DNA of 64,000 nucleotides from Methanooceanicella nereidis (GCF_021023085.1 NZ_PGCK01000002.1:124001-188000); one strand, 5' to 3'; positions 25,575-35,982 are shown, counted from the stretch's first letter. A program made the numbers and translations. Notes: a model not told the origin generated them from the letters alone.

Positions 25575-27128
25575 ATGTTTTATGCTATGGATAACATCAG
25601 GCTCAACGATATGATAAATAAAGAAGTGGTGTCCGCGATAAAATACGTCTCGCGGATGAAACCGGAATTCTTACTTTCGGAGATCAGGGATTATATTAAG
25701 GGCGACTTATCTACACGCGAGATATTCAATATCATCCATCCTATGCTATTTGATATGGGGCTTAAAGCGGTGCATGAGAAAAATGATTACAGGATAATCC
25801 GCACGGAGCCGAAAAAGCCTCTCGAGCTAAATAATGAAGAAATTCAAAGAAACGAAGTATTCTTTAAATCTCCCAGAGTCCCCAGAAGACTGGAAAGGGT
25901 CATTGAGCAGTATATCGAGAAAAAAACCTTCAAAAAATGGGAAGACAATGCGGTCCTTGAAAAGATCAGAAAGGCCATAGTCTCGCAGAAAGAGGATTAC
26001 TGGAAGGAAGGGAAAAAAAGAAAGGTGACATATGAGACGGGATACAGCGTGCTAGGGTATCTCGCATACCAGTTCCCGGTATATTTCGTACAGTTCCAGC
26101 ATATTTTATACGGTATGGCGAAAGACGGTCTCTTAAAGACAAGGATGAAAATATTAGATATCGGCACAGGTCCCGGTGTAGTACCTCTATCTATCATCGA
26201 CCTCATGAACAGGCTTGACGATTGCGAGGCCATGATATATTCCCTTGAACTATATGACGAGAACATTGAAGCGTACAATGCGATAGTGACGCAGTATGCC
26301 GGCATAAAGTCAAAGGCAGAGATAGAGCCCCCGATAAAGGCCGATATCAAGAACATAAAGGATGTGAATATTCCGGAAAACCTGGATCTTATCGTATTTT
26401 CCAACGTCCTTAATGAGATCAGGGGCTTCGGAATAGAGCAAAAAGCGGACATCGTACGCCACTTATCCGGACACCTGAATGATGACGGCAATATTGTGAT
26501 AATCGAGCCTGCCGATAAGCTCAACTCGATAGAGTTCAGAAAGCTCAGCATCGCGCTTAAGAACATGGGAATGGGTATATACAGCCCGTGCTCGTTCATC
26601 TGGTGCACGGGATGCGATCCGAAAGAATGCTGGAGCTTTGAACAGAAAGAGGACATTAAGCCTACACGCCTGATGAGTAAGCTGGCTGAATGCGACGAGC
26701 CGTATCGTTACATGAACACTGACATAAAATATTCCTACGCGATAATAAGAAAAGACCAGCTTACGCGTGTAAAGTACAGGGTACCTCCGAAAGCGAAGTT
26801 CGCAAGGCTGTCAAAGCTGGAACAGCATACTGGCAAGCGTATAAACATAGTCGCTTCTCTGATGTCAGGTGACCTTGGCGATAAAAAGTATCACCTCTAC
26901 AAGATATGTGACGGTACCGCGAAAAAGCCGGTATATGCGATACTTCCACCGCATAATACCACGCCTGAGAATGAGTATATTAAAACCGCCGCTTATGGCG
27001 AGGTGCTTGAGCTCTATAACGTGCTTGTTCGCTATAATAAAGAGAACGACTCGTATAACATCATGATAAGCAAGCCGAGCAGGGTAGAGCCAGTGGTCCG
27101 CCCGGATGAGGATGAAATGGAAGATTGA
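25575..27128 (+). CDS. Rsm22/METTL17-like SAM-dependent methyltransferase
   Basis: 517 residues. A helical N-terminus leads to GYSVLGYLAYQFPVYFVQF, the family's Y-x-AYRFP-like motif, then the SAM site ILDIGTGPGVVPLSI near residue 196 and FSNVLNEI. Four cysteines follow in CSFIWCTGCDPKECW (339, 344, 347, 352). In the mitochondrial homologue METTL17 such residues bind an Fe4S4 cluster. The C-terminal 120 residues look like a small OB-type domain with an acidic tail (RPDEDEMED). Eukaryotic and bacterial members associate with the small ribosomal subunit; a ribosome-assembly role here is inferred. ATG at 25587 is an alternative start. Confidence 0.7.
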   Translation: MFYAMDNIRLNDMINKEVVSAIKYVSRMKPEFLLSEIRDYIKGDLSTREIFNIIHPMLFDMGLKAVHEKNDYRIIRTEPKKPLELNNEEIQRNEVFFKSPRVPRRLERVIEQYIEKKTFKKWEDNAVLEKIRKAIVSQKEDYWKEGKKRKVTYETGYSVLGYLAYQFPVYFVQFQHILYGMAKDGLLKTRMKILDIGTGPGVVPLSIIDLMNRLDDCEAMIYSLELYDENIEAYNAIVTQYAGIKSKAEIEPPIKADIKNIKDVNIPENLDLIVFSNVLNEIRGFGIEQKADIVRHLSGHLNDDGNIVIIEPADKLNSIEFRKLSIALKNMGMGIYSPCSFIWCTGCDPKECWSFEQKEDIKPTRLMSKLAECDEPYRYMNTDIKYSYAIIRKDQLTRVKYRVPPKAKFARLSKLEQHTGKRINIVASLMSGDLGDKKYHLYKICDGTAKKPVYAILPPHNTTPENEYIKTAAYGEVLELYNVLVRYNKENDSYNIMISKPSRVEPVVRPDEDEMED

Positions 27129-27159
27129 TATTTTTATCTATATTCGAGAATATTTGGGA

Positions 27160-27625
27160 GAGCACGAAGGCAACCAAGGAACACAAGCCTAACCACAAAG
27201 TACACAATGGCAACCAAGGAACACAAGCCTAACCACAAAGTACACAATGGCAACCAAGGAACACAAGCCTAACCACAAAGTACACAAGGGTTACTAAGGT
27301 ACACTAAGGTTCTTTTAATATGATAAGTTAGGTTCAGTCCTGATCGGGCCCGTTTTTCACATTCTTTAAGGCAGCTAGATCTATGTTACAGGAAAATATG
27401 TGTTCTATAAGTTCTACTTAAAAAATTCTTTGTGTTCCCTGGTTGCCCTTGTGTCCTTTGTGGTTAAGCTAGTGTACCTTAGTAACCTTACTGTCCTTTG
27501 TGGTTAGGCTTGTGTTACTTGGTTGCCATTGTGTACTTTGTGGTGAAAAATAGTGAACCTTAGTAGCCTTCGTGTCCTTTGTGGTTAAGCTAGTGAACCA
27601 TAATTGCCTTTGTGGTGAGAAATCT
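27160..27625. repeat. Tandem repeat array with inverted arms, locus 1
   Basis: The left arm has three 40-base units (27171-27210, 27211-27250, 27251-27290) containing AACCACAAAG and ACACAAGCCT. The right arm has about five units starting near 27432, 27472, 27512, 27553 and 27593 that are the reverse complement (CTTTGTGGTT, AGGCTTGTGT). An A/T-rich spacer of about 130 bases lies between. A transcript would fold into a long imperfect hairpin. Two more loci of the same design lie at 53568 and 55701. It separates converging genes, so it may act as a transcription barrier or be a decayed mobile element. Confidence 0.8.
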
Positions 27626-27715
27626 GCAGGCGACTAGAAAAACTCAGAGTAGGTATAATTAAAAAGAAATTGAGTTTCTAATTTTTATGATAATTAAAAA
27701 GGAAAAAACAAAGGA

Positions 27716-28867
27716 TCAGGGCTTGAACGCGTCCCCGATCTTTTCGAAGATATTCTTGCCCTTCGACTGGGCTTTTATCCCTATACCATCTCTCTCGGCT
27801 AGCTCCAGGAACAGCTTTCTCTGTTCTTCGCTCATCTTCGTAGGTGTTTTTACTATCACCCTGACAAGCAGGTCGCCTTTAGTGCCGGAGGCCCTTAAGC
27901 TCGGCATACCTTCTCCCCGGATACGGAATATCTTATGTGTCTGGGTGCCTTCGGGTATCTTGAGCTTTACTTTTCCGTCGAGAGTCTCTACCTCTATCTC
28001 GTCGCCAAGCGCTGCCTGGCTAAAGCTTATAGGAAGATCGTATGTCAGGTCGACACCGTTCCTCTTGAACAGCGGGTCCTCTTTCACGTAGAGATACACA
28101 TAGAGGTCTCCGGGTGGCCCACCAGCGGTGCCTGACTCTCCCTCGCCCGGCATCCTTAGCTGAAGGCCGGTATCGACGCCTGGAGGCACTTTTATCGTCA
28201 GTTTTCTGACCCTGCGGGTCTTTGTCCTGCCGTTACATTCGGGACATGGCGTATCGAACGTCTTACCTTTACCGCCGCACTTGTTACAGGGCATGACCCG
28301 GACCATTTGTCCGAACAGGCTCTGGGATACCTGTCTCACCTGCCCGGTGCCGTTGCATGCGGAGCATGTGTTTATGGGTGTGCCCGGCTTTGCCCCGGTG
28401 CCGTTACATGTGTTGCAGGTCTCCATCCTTGGCACGACTATCTCTTTTTCGCAGCCGGCAGCGGCTTCTTTGAGATCGATCTGTAGATCGTAGCGGAGGT
28501 CTGATCCCCTGTTACTCTGGCCTCCTCTGCCCCTTCCTCCGAAAAACATATCGAAAAGATTGTCATAATTTCCAAAGCCCATATCTCTGAAAATATCGAA
28601 GTTATTGAATATATCGGACTGAGAATAGCCTTCCATGCCTGCGTGGCCGAACCTGTCGTACTGCGCCCTTTTCTGTTCGTCGGAGAGTATGGCGTAGGCT
28701 TCGGAGATCTCCTTGAATTTTTCCTCGGCCTCTGCTTCCTTGTTAACGTCAGGGTGGTATTTCATCGCGAGCTTTCTGTACGACTTTTTTATATCGTCCA
28801 CAGATGCCGATTTTTCTACACCCAAAACTTCATAGTAATCTCTTTTATTGGCCACAGTACTCACCAT
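27716..28867 (-). CDS. dnaJ: Hsp40 co-chaperone DnaJ
   Basis: 383 residues, type I DnaJ. J domain with [13 protein letters not shown] and the HPD motif ([11 protein letters not shown]), a Gly-Phe region with [11 protein letters not shown], four CxxCxGxG zinc repeats ([32 protein letters not shown]; the last is imperfect) and the C-terminal peptide-binding domain. It stimulates DnaK ATP hydrolysis and delivers clients. It is the third gene of grpE-dnaK-dnaJ, 40 bases after dnaK. Start: ATG at 28867, or GTG at 28855 with a GGTGAG site. Confidence 0.97.
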   Translation of the reverse strand: MVSTVANKRDYYEVLGVEKSASVDDIKKSYRKLAMKYHPDVNKEAEAEEKFKEISEAYAILSDEQKRAQYDRFGHAGMEGYSQSDIFNNFDIFRDMGFGNYDNLFDMFFGGRGRGGQSNRGSDLRYDLQIDLKEAAAGCEKEIVVPRMETCNTCNGTGAKPGTPINTCSACNGTGQVRQVSQSLFGQMVRVMPCNKCGGKGKTFDTPCPECNGRTKTRRVRKLTIKVPPGVDTGLQLRMPGEGESGTAGGPPGDLYVYLYVKEDPLFKRNGVDLTYDLPISFSQAALGDEIEVETLDGKVKLKIPEGTQTHKIFRIRGEGMPSLRASGTKGDLLVRVIVKTPTKMSEEQRKLFLELAERDGIGIKAQSKGKNIFEKIGDAFKP

Positions 28868-28907
28868 TATGGTTTTTGTTTAAAAATATAGGGGGATGAA
28901 AAGAGTG

Positions 28908-30791
28908 TTACCTCTTATCATCGTTAACTACTTCGTATTCCGCATCGACAACGTTGGGATCTTTGCCTGCGGAGCCGGCACCTGATGACTGTCCCTGCTG
29001 TCCCTGCTGTCCCTGCTGTCCCTGCTGCTCGGCCTGCTGTTGGGCCTGGTATGCCTGGGCTGCCTGCTGGTACATGACAGTGGCAACATCGTTCATGATC
29101 TTGGTCAGGTTCTCGGTCTCAGATTTTATCCTCGGGATGTCGTCGGTCTTCTGAGCTTCTTTAAGGCTCTCTATACCCTTAGTTATGCGGTCCTTCTGGT
29201 CTGCGGTCAGCTTGTCGCCGGCTTCCGACAGAGTCTTTTCCGAGGAATATAGTAAGGTCTCTGCCTGGTTAAGCACTTCAGCCTTTTCCTTCTTAGTCTT
29301 GTCATCATCGGCATATTTCTCCGCGTCCCTGACCATGCGCTCTATGTCGTCCTTGGACAGCTTGGTCGATGCCGTGATGGTTATGGTCTGTTCCTTACCT
29401 GTGCCAAGGTCTTTCGCCTTGACGTTCAGGATACCGTTGGCGTCTATGTCGAACGTGACCTCTATCTGAGGTATTCCGCGCGGTGCCGGAGGTATTCCCA
29501 TAAGATGGAACTTACCGAGGCTGGTGTTGTCGTACGCCATGGGCCTTTCTCCCTGAAGGACGTGGATCTCTACAGAGGTCTGGTTGTCCGCGGCGGTTGA
29601 GAATACCTGGCTCTTCCTGGTCGGTATGGTGGTGTTCCTTTCGATGAGCTTGGTGAATACGTTACCGAGAGTCTCGATACCCAGGGATAACGGGGTCACA
29701 TCAAGCAATAACAGGTCCTTGACCTCTCCTGCGAGCACGCCGCCCTGGATGGACGCACCTGTAGCAACACATTCCATCGGGTCTATTCCCCTTTCCGGTT
29801 CCTTGCCGAAGAACTTCTTGACGGTCTCCTGGATCACGGGCATCCGGGTCGGCCCGCCTACCAGTATGATGTGGTCCACCTGGTTCGCGGCAAGCTTTGC
29901 GTCGGATAATGCCTGCCTCATCGGCGCATAGCACCTGTCGACGACATCGCGGACAAGCTCCTCGAGCTTTGCCCTTGTGAGAGTCATGTCAAGGTGTTTC
30001 GGGCCGTTCGCGTCAGCGGTAATGAACGGGAGGTTAATGTTTGTCTGTATAGTGCTTGAAAGCTCTATCTTGGCCTTTTCTGCAGCATCCCTGAGCCTCT
30101 GCATCGCCATCTTATCATTGCGAAGGTCGATGCCGTGCTCCTTCTTGAACTCGCCGGCGATGTAGTCAATGATGCGGTTATCCATGTCCGTGCCGCCGAG
30201 CTGTGTGTCGCCCGACGTCGAAAGGACCTCGAATACGCCTTCGCCCATCTCCATTATGGTGACATCCAGCGTTCCTCCGCCAAGGTCGAACACTAAGATC
30301 TTGCGGGTTCCCTGCTTGTCAAGCCCGTATGCCAGCGAAGCTGCGGTGGGCTCGTTAATGACCCTGACGACTTCCAGTCCGGCTATTGTCCCTGCGTCCT
30401 TTGTCGCCTGTCTCTGGTTGTCGTTAAAGTAAGCCGGGACGGTAATGACAGCTTTTGTGATTTTCTCCCCGACATAAGCTTCTGCGTCCTGCTTTATCTT
30501 GGACAGTATCATGGCAGAGATCTCCTGGGGAGTGTATTTCTTTCCGTCGATCTCGACCTTGTAATCTGTTCCCATCTTTCTCTTTATCGCCTGTATGGTC
30601 CTTTCCGGGTTCGTGACGGCCTGACGCCTTGCCGCCTCTCCTACCAGGCGTTCGCCAGACTTTGTAAATGCTACCACCGAAGGGAACATCCTGGCCCCCT
30701 CAGAGCTGGGAATTATGACCGGCTTTCCGCCTTCTAGTATACATGCTTCTGAATTGCTGGTACCTAAGTCTATACCGATTATCTTTGCCAT
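28908..30791 (-). CDS. dnaK: Hsp70 chaperone DnaK
   Basis: 627 residues. ATP-binding motifs [11 protein letters not shown] near the N-terminus, [21 protein letters not shown] and the linker [15 protein letters not shown], then the substrate-binding domain and a Gln/Gly-rich tail (repeated QQG, residues about 590-615) ending in ordinary bacterial style without EEVD. The ATG at 30791 has a GAGGTGTT site overlapping the end of grpE. Archaeal Hsp70 operons came from bacteria by transfer; this one has the same order, grpE-dnaK-dnaJ. Confidence 0.98.
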   Translation of the reverse strand: MAKIIGIDLGTSNSEACILEGGKPVIIPSSEGARMFPSVVAFTKSGERLVGEAARRQAVTNPERTIQAIKRKMGTDYKVEIDGKKYTPQEISAMILSKIKQDAEAYVGEKITKAVITVPAYFNDNQRQATKDAGTIAGLEVVRVINEPTAASLAYGLDKQGTRKILVFDLGGGTLDVTIMEMGEGVFEVLSTSGDTQLGGTDMDNRIIDYIAGEFKKEHGIDLRNDKMAMQRLRDAAEKAKIELSSTIQTNINLPFITADANGPKHLDMTLTRAKLEELVRDVVDRCYAPMRQALSDAKLAANQVDHIILVGGPTRMPVIQETVKKFFGKEPERGIDPMECVATGASIQGGVLAGEVKDLLLLDVTPLSLGIETLGNVFTKLIERNTTIPTRKSQVFSTAADNQTSVEIHVLQGERPMAYDNTSLGKFHLMGIPPAPRGIPQIEVTFDIDANGILNVKAKDLGTGKEQTITITASTKLSKDDIERMVRDAEKYADDDKTKKEKAEVLNQAETLLYSSEKTLSEAGDKLTADQKDRITKGIESLKEAQKTDDIPRIKSETENLTKIMNDVATVMYQQAAQAYQAQQQAEQQGQQGQQGQQGQSSGAGSAGKDPNVVDAEYEVVNDDKR

Positions 30792-30793
30792 AT

Positions 30794-31321
30794 TTAACAC
30801 CTCTTGGATACTTTTACTTTAGAGTGACGAATGACTTTTGAATTCAGCATATAGCCTCTCTGGAACTCTTCCAGAATGGTCTCGTCCTCGTGGTCCCCGG
30901 AATCCGCCTGCATCATCGCTTCGTGCAGGTAAGGATCGAATTTTTCTCCCACGGCTTTTATGGGTTTCAGCCCATGTTTTTCCAGGACCGATCTCATTTC
31001 CGAGTATATCATCTCCAGTCCGCGAGAGAACTTATCATCCCCGGACTTTCGAGAAGTATCGAGAGCCCTTTCGAGGTTCTCATACACATCGATAAGCTCC
31101 AGGATCAAGGATTCGTTAGCCTGCCTGACGTAGTCCTCCTTCTCCCTGGCAACGCGTTTTTTATAATTTTCAAAGTCTGCCTGGAGATACTTCAGCCCAT
31201 TAAGATATTCGTCTGCAAGTTTTGTCTTTTTTATAAGTTCGGCCTCAAGGTCCTTTTTATTTACCTTTTCATCGGCTTCGGCCTCATCGATGTTTTCATC
31301 GGTTTTTTTAGTTGAGCCCAT
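30794..31321 (-). CDS. grpE: DnaK nucleotide-exchange factor GrpE
   Basis: 175 residues. A long charged coiled coil (about 25-90, with [18 protein letters not shown]), then the beta domain with the signature [13 protein letters not shown] and [27 protein letters not shown]. It releases ADP from DnaK. It heads the operon with a GGAGG site; the stop overlaps the dnaK ribosome binding site. It lacks the heat-sensor operators of bacteria, and no CIRCE repeat was seen upstream. Confidence 0.96.
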   Translation of the reverse strand: MGSTKKTDENIDEAEADEKVNKKDLEAELIKKTKLADEYLNGLKYLQADFENYKKRVAREKEDYVRQANESLILELIDVYENLERALDTSRKSGDDKFSRGLEMIYSEMRSVLEKHGLKPIKAVGEKFDPYLHEAMMQADSGDHEDETILEEFQRGYMLNSKVIRHSKVKVSKRC

Positions 31322-31804
31322 AAAAGTCCTCCATTTCTGGCAATATTACAATGGTCGGTTTTTAGATAATGTTTGCACTTCTATATATAGTTATCTATTG
31401 CTCACCATGTATCCGGCCAGCATACGATAATATAAAATGGAGTGCTGCAATCTATTTATCAGGTCATTACCGTATTGATAAACATAGCTTAAATAGTTTC
31501 TAGAGAATAAACTAAACTTACCTTGACCTCGAAAGTATATCGGGATTTTTATTTGTTTGATAAAAATTTTGGAGAAAGTTTTTATCATAAATTTGTAATA
31601 TTACACAAAATCAAACGAAAGTATAAAATCCATTAAAATACAAATTCATTATTAGTTAACGGCTGTATCGTTTAAGGATAAATAAAGGGATGATTGGTGG
31701 ACACGGTAAAAATGGGCTTAAGCGTATGCCTGATGACCCATAATAAAAAAATTTATACCATAACATGCAATTTAACCGTCACAACTGAATAGAAAGGCCT
31801 GGCC
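31322..31804. other. Divergent promoter region of grpE and the KaiC-like gene
   Basis: About 480 bases with no gene. A/T-rich; the right part carries a TATA-like TTTATACCATA near 31750 for the gene at 31805, and the left a TATATATAG-type element near 31384 for grpE. No heat-shock operator of known type was identified. Confidence 0.4.
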
Positions 31805-32536
31805 ATGGAAAGAGTATCAACTGGAATACCGGAGCTTGATAAACTCACGGATGGTGGTTATCCTAAAGGAAAAGGTGTGTTGATCACCGGTTCTGCGGGT
31901 TCCGGCAAGACTATAATAGCCCTTCATTTCATATACAGGGGATGCAAGGACGGCAAGAAATGCGTATATATTGCCACAGAGGAAGAGCTCGAGGACTTAT
32001 TATACCAGGCCGAGAGCGTCGGGCTTGACGTGCGCGAACATTATGGATCCGGCCAGCTCAAGATCATAAAACTGTACGAGGAACGGGCTTACACCACCAT
32101 ACAGACCATGTCCTTAGGTTTTGAAAAGATCGACAGCCTGCAGTCCGACATCATAAGCCTCGTCGAAAAAGTCCCGAAGGACACAGAGCTTATCGTAATA
32201 GACAACCTTGGCGTGTTCACGCTGAACATGTCGATGGACGAGTTCAGGAAACAGCTTGACACTTTGAACTTACTGCTGGCTAAGAAGGGATATACGACAC
32301 TTTATATAATGGACGATACTTCCAACAGCCGTACTGAAGGAGTGGCTACATACTCCGTACATGGAGTCATAAAACTTAGCATAAAGGATAATCCTTACAC
32401 CAATATGAGGGAAAGGCATATCGAGATCTCGAAGATGCGTTCCACTATGATATCCCTGGAAAGCCACGTATTCGAGATAACTTCCGGCGGCATAAAGATA
32501 AATATTAAAAAAGGCTCCGGTTCATTATTGCCCTGA
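31805..32536 (+). CDS. KaiC/RAD55-family RecA-like ATPase
   Basis: 243 residues, single RecA-like domain. It begins VSTGIPELDKLTDGGYPKGK and has Walker A GSAGSGKT at 29-36, a KaiC-style catalytic EE pair in ATEEELEDLLYQ and Walker B LIVIDNLG. In archaea such short KaiC-like proteins act as signalling or motility-type ATPases; the partner is unknown. It lies near the PAS kinase at 33400. It differs from the related-looking protein at 62077, which has no Walker A. Confidence 0.88.
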   Translation: MERVSTGIPELDKLTDGGYPKGKGVLITGSAGSGKTIIALHFIYRGCKDGKKCVYIATEEELEDLLYQAESVGLDVREHYGSGQLKIIKLYEERAYTTIQTMSLGFEKIDSLQSDIISLVEKVPKDTELIVIDNLGVFTLNMSMDEFRKQLDTLNLLLAKKGYTTLYIMDDTSNSRTEGVATYSVHGVIKLSIKDNPYTNMRERHIEISKMRSTMISLESHVFEITSGGIKINIKKGSGSLLP

Positions 32537-32655
32537 TACCGGTTTTTGCGATCGGCATATTCAGTCACCCTTTTATGTTCCTTAAAAAGGGATGGGTGTA
32601 GCTATTTAACAGGGATTTGAATATGACGACTGATTTTAAGGATATTTTATTCCCT

Positions 32656-33249
32656 TTACAGCGGAAAAGAAAATATGCCGAATATGCTTTTTTCCATGAA
32701 TGATGGCATACTGAACGTTTCCCGGTAAACGGAAGGCACAGAAAATGCGGGGATCGAGAATATCGACCCAATGTCATGATAGCTATCAATGATATTTCCC
32801 GGCTTAGTACCCTTGACATCATTTTCCACCGCCAGGCTGATGACTATCGTCTTTAAGACCCTGTTATCCTTCTTATCGACCTTATCGAAGTATATCTGCG
32901 TGCTCCTCAGGACTTCCATGCTGATCTTATGCTGTACCGGATAGGACTCCATGAAAATATTGTCAATTATCCTGACATCCTGGTTTGGCCTCATATTCCA
33001 TACATATTCATACTCAAGGAAATTTGCGACTAACGTTTCCCCAATATTGACCGTTATGGTCTTACCGTCGTCTTCTTCCCCGACGTTTATTGATGAAAGG
33101 CTGCTGGCAAGAGCATCCTTGTTTACGGGGACATGTTCGCTAAAATCCATGGACGGCCCTATGTTCATGGCTAAAACGTTCTGGCATGATAAAGCCATTA
33201 CCATGAACGAGATAAGTGACAATATGAAAAGTTCAGACCACTCCCTCAT
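32656..33249 (-). CDS. Secreted protein, possibly chagasin-like, otherwise unknown
   Basis: 197 residues with a signal peptide (LFILSLISFMVMALSCQNVLA). A beta-rich middle reads TITVNIGETLVANFLEYEYVWN then a later HKISMEVLRSTQIYFDKVDK and TIVISLAV. The order of a G-E-x-L strand, an aromatic loop before Trp, and a closing V-x-V strand recalls chagasin (I42 protease inhibitor) domains, but the NPTTGY loop is missing, so this is weak. No motif for catalysis. The gene is alone between the KaiC-like ATPase and the PAS kinase. Confidence 0.6.
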   Translation of the reverse strand: MREWSELFILSLISFMVMALSCQNVLAMNIGPSMDFSEHVPVNKDALASSLSSINVGEEDDGKTITVNIGETLVANFLEYEYVWNMRPNQDVRIIDNIFMESYPVQHKISMEVLRSTQIYFDKVDKKDNRVLKTIVISLAVENDVKGTKPGNIIDSYHDIGSIFSIPAFSVPSVYRETFSMPSFMEKSIFGIFSFPL

Positions 33250-33399
33250 AACTACCCCAATGGATTGTTAACGTATAGATATTAATTAATTTGGAGTGGA
33301 AATATCGTACAATTCTAAATACAGGATATTGGCTAAAATAAGATCGTTTTTTCATTTTTTACTGCCATGTTACCAGGAATAAAACATAACAGGACATCA

Positions 33400-35739
33400 T
33401 CAGAGCATTTCTTTCGCCGCGGGCAGCATGATCACGAACCTGGCTCCCCTGGAATAGTCTCCGCGCACACGATCCTCCACCCAGAACTTGCCATTATAGT
33501 CATCTATGAGCATTTTACACAGGCAAAGCCCGAACCCTTTACCCCTGGCCCTGACGTCGACCAGGCATAATCCGTCAAACAGTCTCTTTTTGAGCTCATC
33601 TGATATGCCCGGGCCGTCATCCTCGACCGTGACCCTGTAATATTCCCGCCCTTCATAATTCTCTCTTGTCGCCACGATATTTATGATAAGAGGGCCTGTG
33701 GAATGCTTTATCGCGTTCCCCACGATATTTGAGAACACGTCCCTTAAAAGCTCGTTCGCTTTTACATAAAATGACCTGACAGGAACGTAATTTATCGTGA
33801 TGTCCCTGCCGGGTACCTCCGAGTAATGTGCCTTTATATCATCCAGAAGCTCTCCAATGTCCATGACCTCGGGCTTAAATTCGCCAGCTGTCTCCCTCTG
33901 GACCTTTCTTACATTATCTATGAGCCTCGAGCTGTTTTTAAGCACTTCAATCGGCTTTTCAATTAAAAACATATCATCGGCTTCCAGAATTCCCGTTAAT
34001 TCGATCTTTTCCTGCGCAAGTTCCAGGAACCCGATGGCCGCCTGGTTCATGTTGTTAATATCATGGCCCATAAGGTCCATGTATAGCTCTGCCTGGGTCT
34101 TTGCCACCTTTATCTCGTCCTCCGACCGTTTTAATTCTCTTATGTCTGTGACCATTGCCAGAGCACCGGTATATTCCCCGTTTTGATCGAAGAGCGGGCT
34201 GGCAGCGACAATTGCCAGTAGGTCGCTTCCGTCTTTACGGCGATAGCGGAAATTAGGGATCCTCTCGATCACCCCTTTACGGCGTCTCTGAATGCTGAAC
34301 CGGGCTTCTGCCGCAGTTTCTTCGTCCATGAAAAAATAAGGGGTCTTCCCTATCATATCGCCTGTATCATATCCTAGCATCTCTGCCATCATTTTATTGA
34401 CAAAGACTGTTTTGTCATTCTTATCGATGACCCAGATGCCTTCCTGCGCGGTCTCGACGATATTACGATACTTATTCTCGCTTTCCCGCAAAGCTTCTTC
34501 CGCCTGCTTGCGCTTCGTGATGTCCAGGGCGGTAAAAGTGACGCCTTTGGATATGTCACCGGGATTTATGGGTGTTGAGCTTAAGAGGACGTTAAATATG
34601 GTGCCATCCTTGCGCTTCCAGCGTGTTTCCATAGTACCTGTGCCCTGTTCGGCAATTTGCCTGTACTTTTCTTTTCCGACCAGCGCATATTCTTCAAATG
34701 TAGGGTATATCATTAAAGAGTCCCTGTCTATGAGCTCTTCACGCGAATACCCAAGCATCTCGCACAGCCGGACGTTAACCTCCTTGATCACCCTGTCCGA
34801 TACAAGGCCGATGCCCACAGGCGCCGCCCGGAATATGCTGTCGATCATAGCCTCCCTTGCCCGCAGCACCTCTTCAGCCCGTTTACGATCGCTGATATCT
34901 CTAGCGAACGCACAATTATACTCCTCGCCTTTAAAATTAAGAAAATTCACAGTGATCTCTACAGGGATCATTTCACCATCTTTTCTTATATGAGCCGACT
35001 CAAATTTGAAGGAGCCGCGTTCTTTAACCTCTTTCCAGTGTTCGGGCCAGATATCCTTCGGGAAATTCGGGTCGATGTCCCAGATATGCATCGACTTTAA
35101 TTCGCCCCTGGTATAACCCAGTTTCCTTGTAGCGGTATCATTAACATTAAATAAAGACCCGTCCTTTTTTATCCATAAAATGGTATCAGCGGCCCTGTCG
35201 ATCGAGAACTGGGTGAGACGCATATATTCTTCAAATTTTTTGCGAGTGATGATATCGAATCCAAGGCTTACTACACCCTCGATGTTTCCTTTGTCATCTA
35301 TCAGGGGAGCTTTACGTAGGTCTATTGTGATACGATTCCCCTGATCTAAAAATTCATCTTCCGTGAATAACGGCTTACCGGTCCTTAGTACCACCTCATC
35401 TTCCAGGCGGTATTTATCGGCCAGATAGTCTGGAAGAATATCGGATAATTTTTTCCCTAAAACAAATTTTTTGGAGAGACCCAGCGCGTCACAAAATTTT
35501 TGGTTTGCCATTAATATGACACCATTCGGATCCTTTATCAGCGCATACGCAGGCAACATATCAAGGATCGTATAGACTTCTTTTTCACGATCCCCCCACA
35601 TGTCCATATATTTTAATTGACCTGAACCTCGCTCTTTTCGGCCAGACATCTGCAAGCGAAGCTCTTTTAATTCATTGAGAAGCTCTTCTCTGGTTTTTTC
35701 CTCATCACTGAGGCCTTTTAAGGAAGGTCGCGGGCTCAT
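33400..35739 (-). CDS. Soluble multi-PAS sensor histidine kinase
   Basis: 779 residues, no membrane segment. After a coiled start come four PAS domains (about 50-165, 175-295, 300-415, 425-545), each closed by a DI.RK/DITKRK element. The H box is MDLMGHDINNMNQAAIGF (phosphorylated His near 556), the archaeal type. The ATPase domain has FSNIVGNAIKHS (N box), VEDDGPGIS (G1) and GKGFGLCLCK (G2). No receiver domain or partner response regulator lies next to it. The signal is cytoplasmic, perhaps redox or a ligand, since no haem site is evident. Confidence 0.93.
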   Translation of the reverse strand: MSPRPSLKGLSDEEKTREELLNELKELRLQMSGRKERGSGQLKYMDMWGDREKEVYTILDMLPAYALIKDPNGVILMANQKFCDALGLSKKFVLGKKLSDILPDYLADKYRLEDEVVLRTGKPLFTEDEFLDQGNRITIDLRKAPLIDDKGNIEGVVSLGFDIITRKKFEEYMRLTQFSIDRAADTILWIKKDGSLFNVNDTATRKLGYTRGELKSMHIWDIDPNFPKDIWPEHWKEVKERGSFKFESAHIRKDGEMIPVEITVNFLNFKGEEYNCAFARDISDRKRAEEVLRAREAMIDSIFRAAPVGIGLVSDRVIKEVNVRLCEMLGYSREELIDRDSLMIYPTFEEYALVGKEKYRQIAEQGTGTMETRWKRKDGTIFNVLLSSTPINPGDISKGVTFTALDITKRKQAEEALRESENKYRNIVETAQEGIWVIDKNDKTVFVNKMMAEMLGYDTGDMIGKTPYFFMDEETAAEARFSIQRRRKGVIERIPNFRYRRKDGSDLLAIVAASPLFDQNGEYTGALAMVTDIRELKRSEDEIKVAKTQAELYMDLMGHDINNMNQAAIGFLELAQEKIELTGILEADDMFLIEKPIEVLKNSSRLIDNVRKVQRETAGEFKPEVMDIGELLDDIKAHYSEVPGRDITINYVPVRSFYVKANELLRDVFSNIVGNAIKHSTGPLIINIVATRENYEGREYYRVTVEDDGPGISDELKKRLFDGLCLVDVRARGKGFGLCLCKMLIDDYNGKFWVEDRVRGDYSRGARFVIMLPAAKEML

Positions 35740-35885
35740 ATCAAGTATTGAACAATTTATACATGAATAAAATATATTATAAATTTTATATGCAATATAA
35801 TTTTTTAAAACCTTAACATGAACGATTTATGAAAATTTAGAAAAAAGCTGGAATTTATAAGCTCCTTAAACCTGTCGGAGTTTGA

Positions 35886-35982
35886 TGGGCCCGCTGCGAT
35901 TTGAACGCAGGACCTCTCGGTTATCAGCCGAGCGCTTGTCGCTGCTTTTTGAGCAGTTCCGACCTGGCTAAGCTACGGGCCC
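35886..35982 (-). tRNA. tRNA-Ile(GAT) with a 22-base intron in the D arm
   Basis: Acceptor GGGCCCG pairs with CGGGCCC, anticodon stem CTCGG/CCGAG holds loop CTGATAA (anticodon GAT), and the T arm reads CTGCG-TTCAAAT-CGCAG, so this is tRNA-Ile. A 22-base insert (35936-35957) interrupts the 3' half of the D stem. Removing it restores GGTCGGAGCGCTCGG exactly. The insert can form a bulge-helix-bulge: central helix GTCG/CGAC, three-base bulges GAA and AAG, inner hairpin CTGC/GCAG. Cutting two bases into each bulge, as archaeal splicing endonuclease does, removes just these 22 bases. CCA is not encoded. Transcription is leftward. Confidence 0.92.

Noticed and set aside
27171-27290. Regular 40-base repeats resembling a CRISPR array
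   Set aside because: Units are contiguous with no unique spacers, arms are inverted to each other, and no cas gene is near.
28954-30432. Several long antisense frames within dnaK
   Set aside because: They mirror the codon bias of dnaK on the other strand, and none has a start signal or plausible protein.
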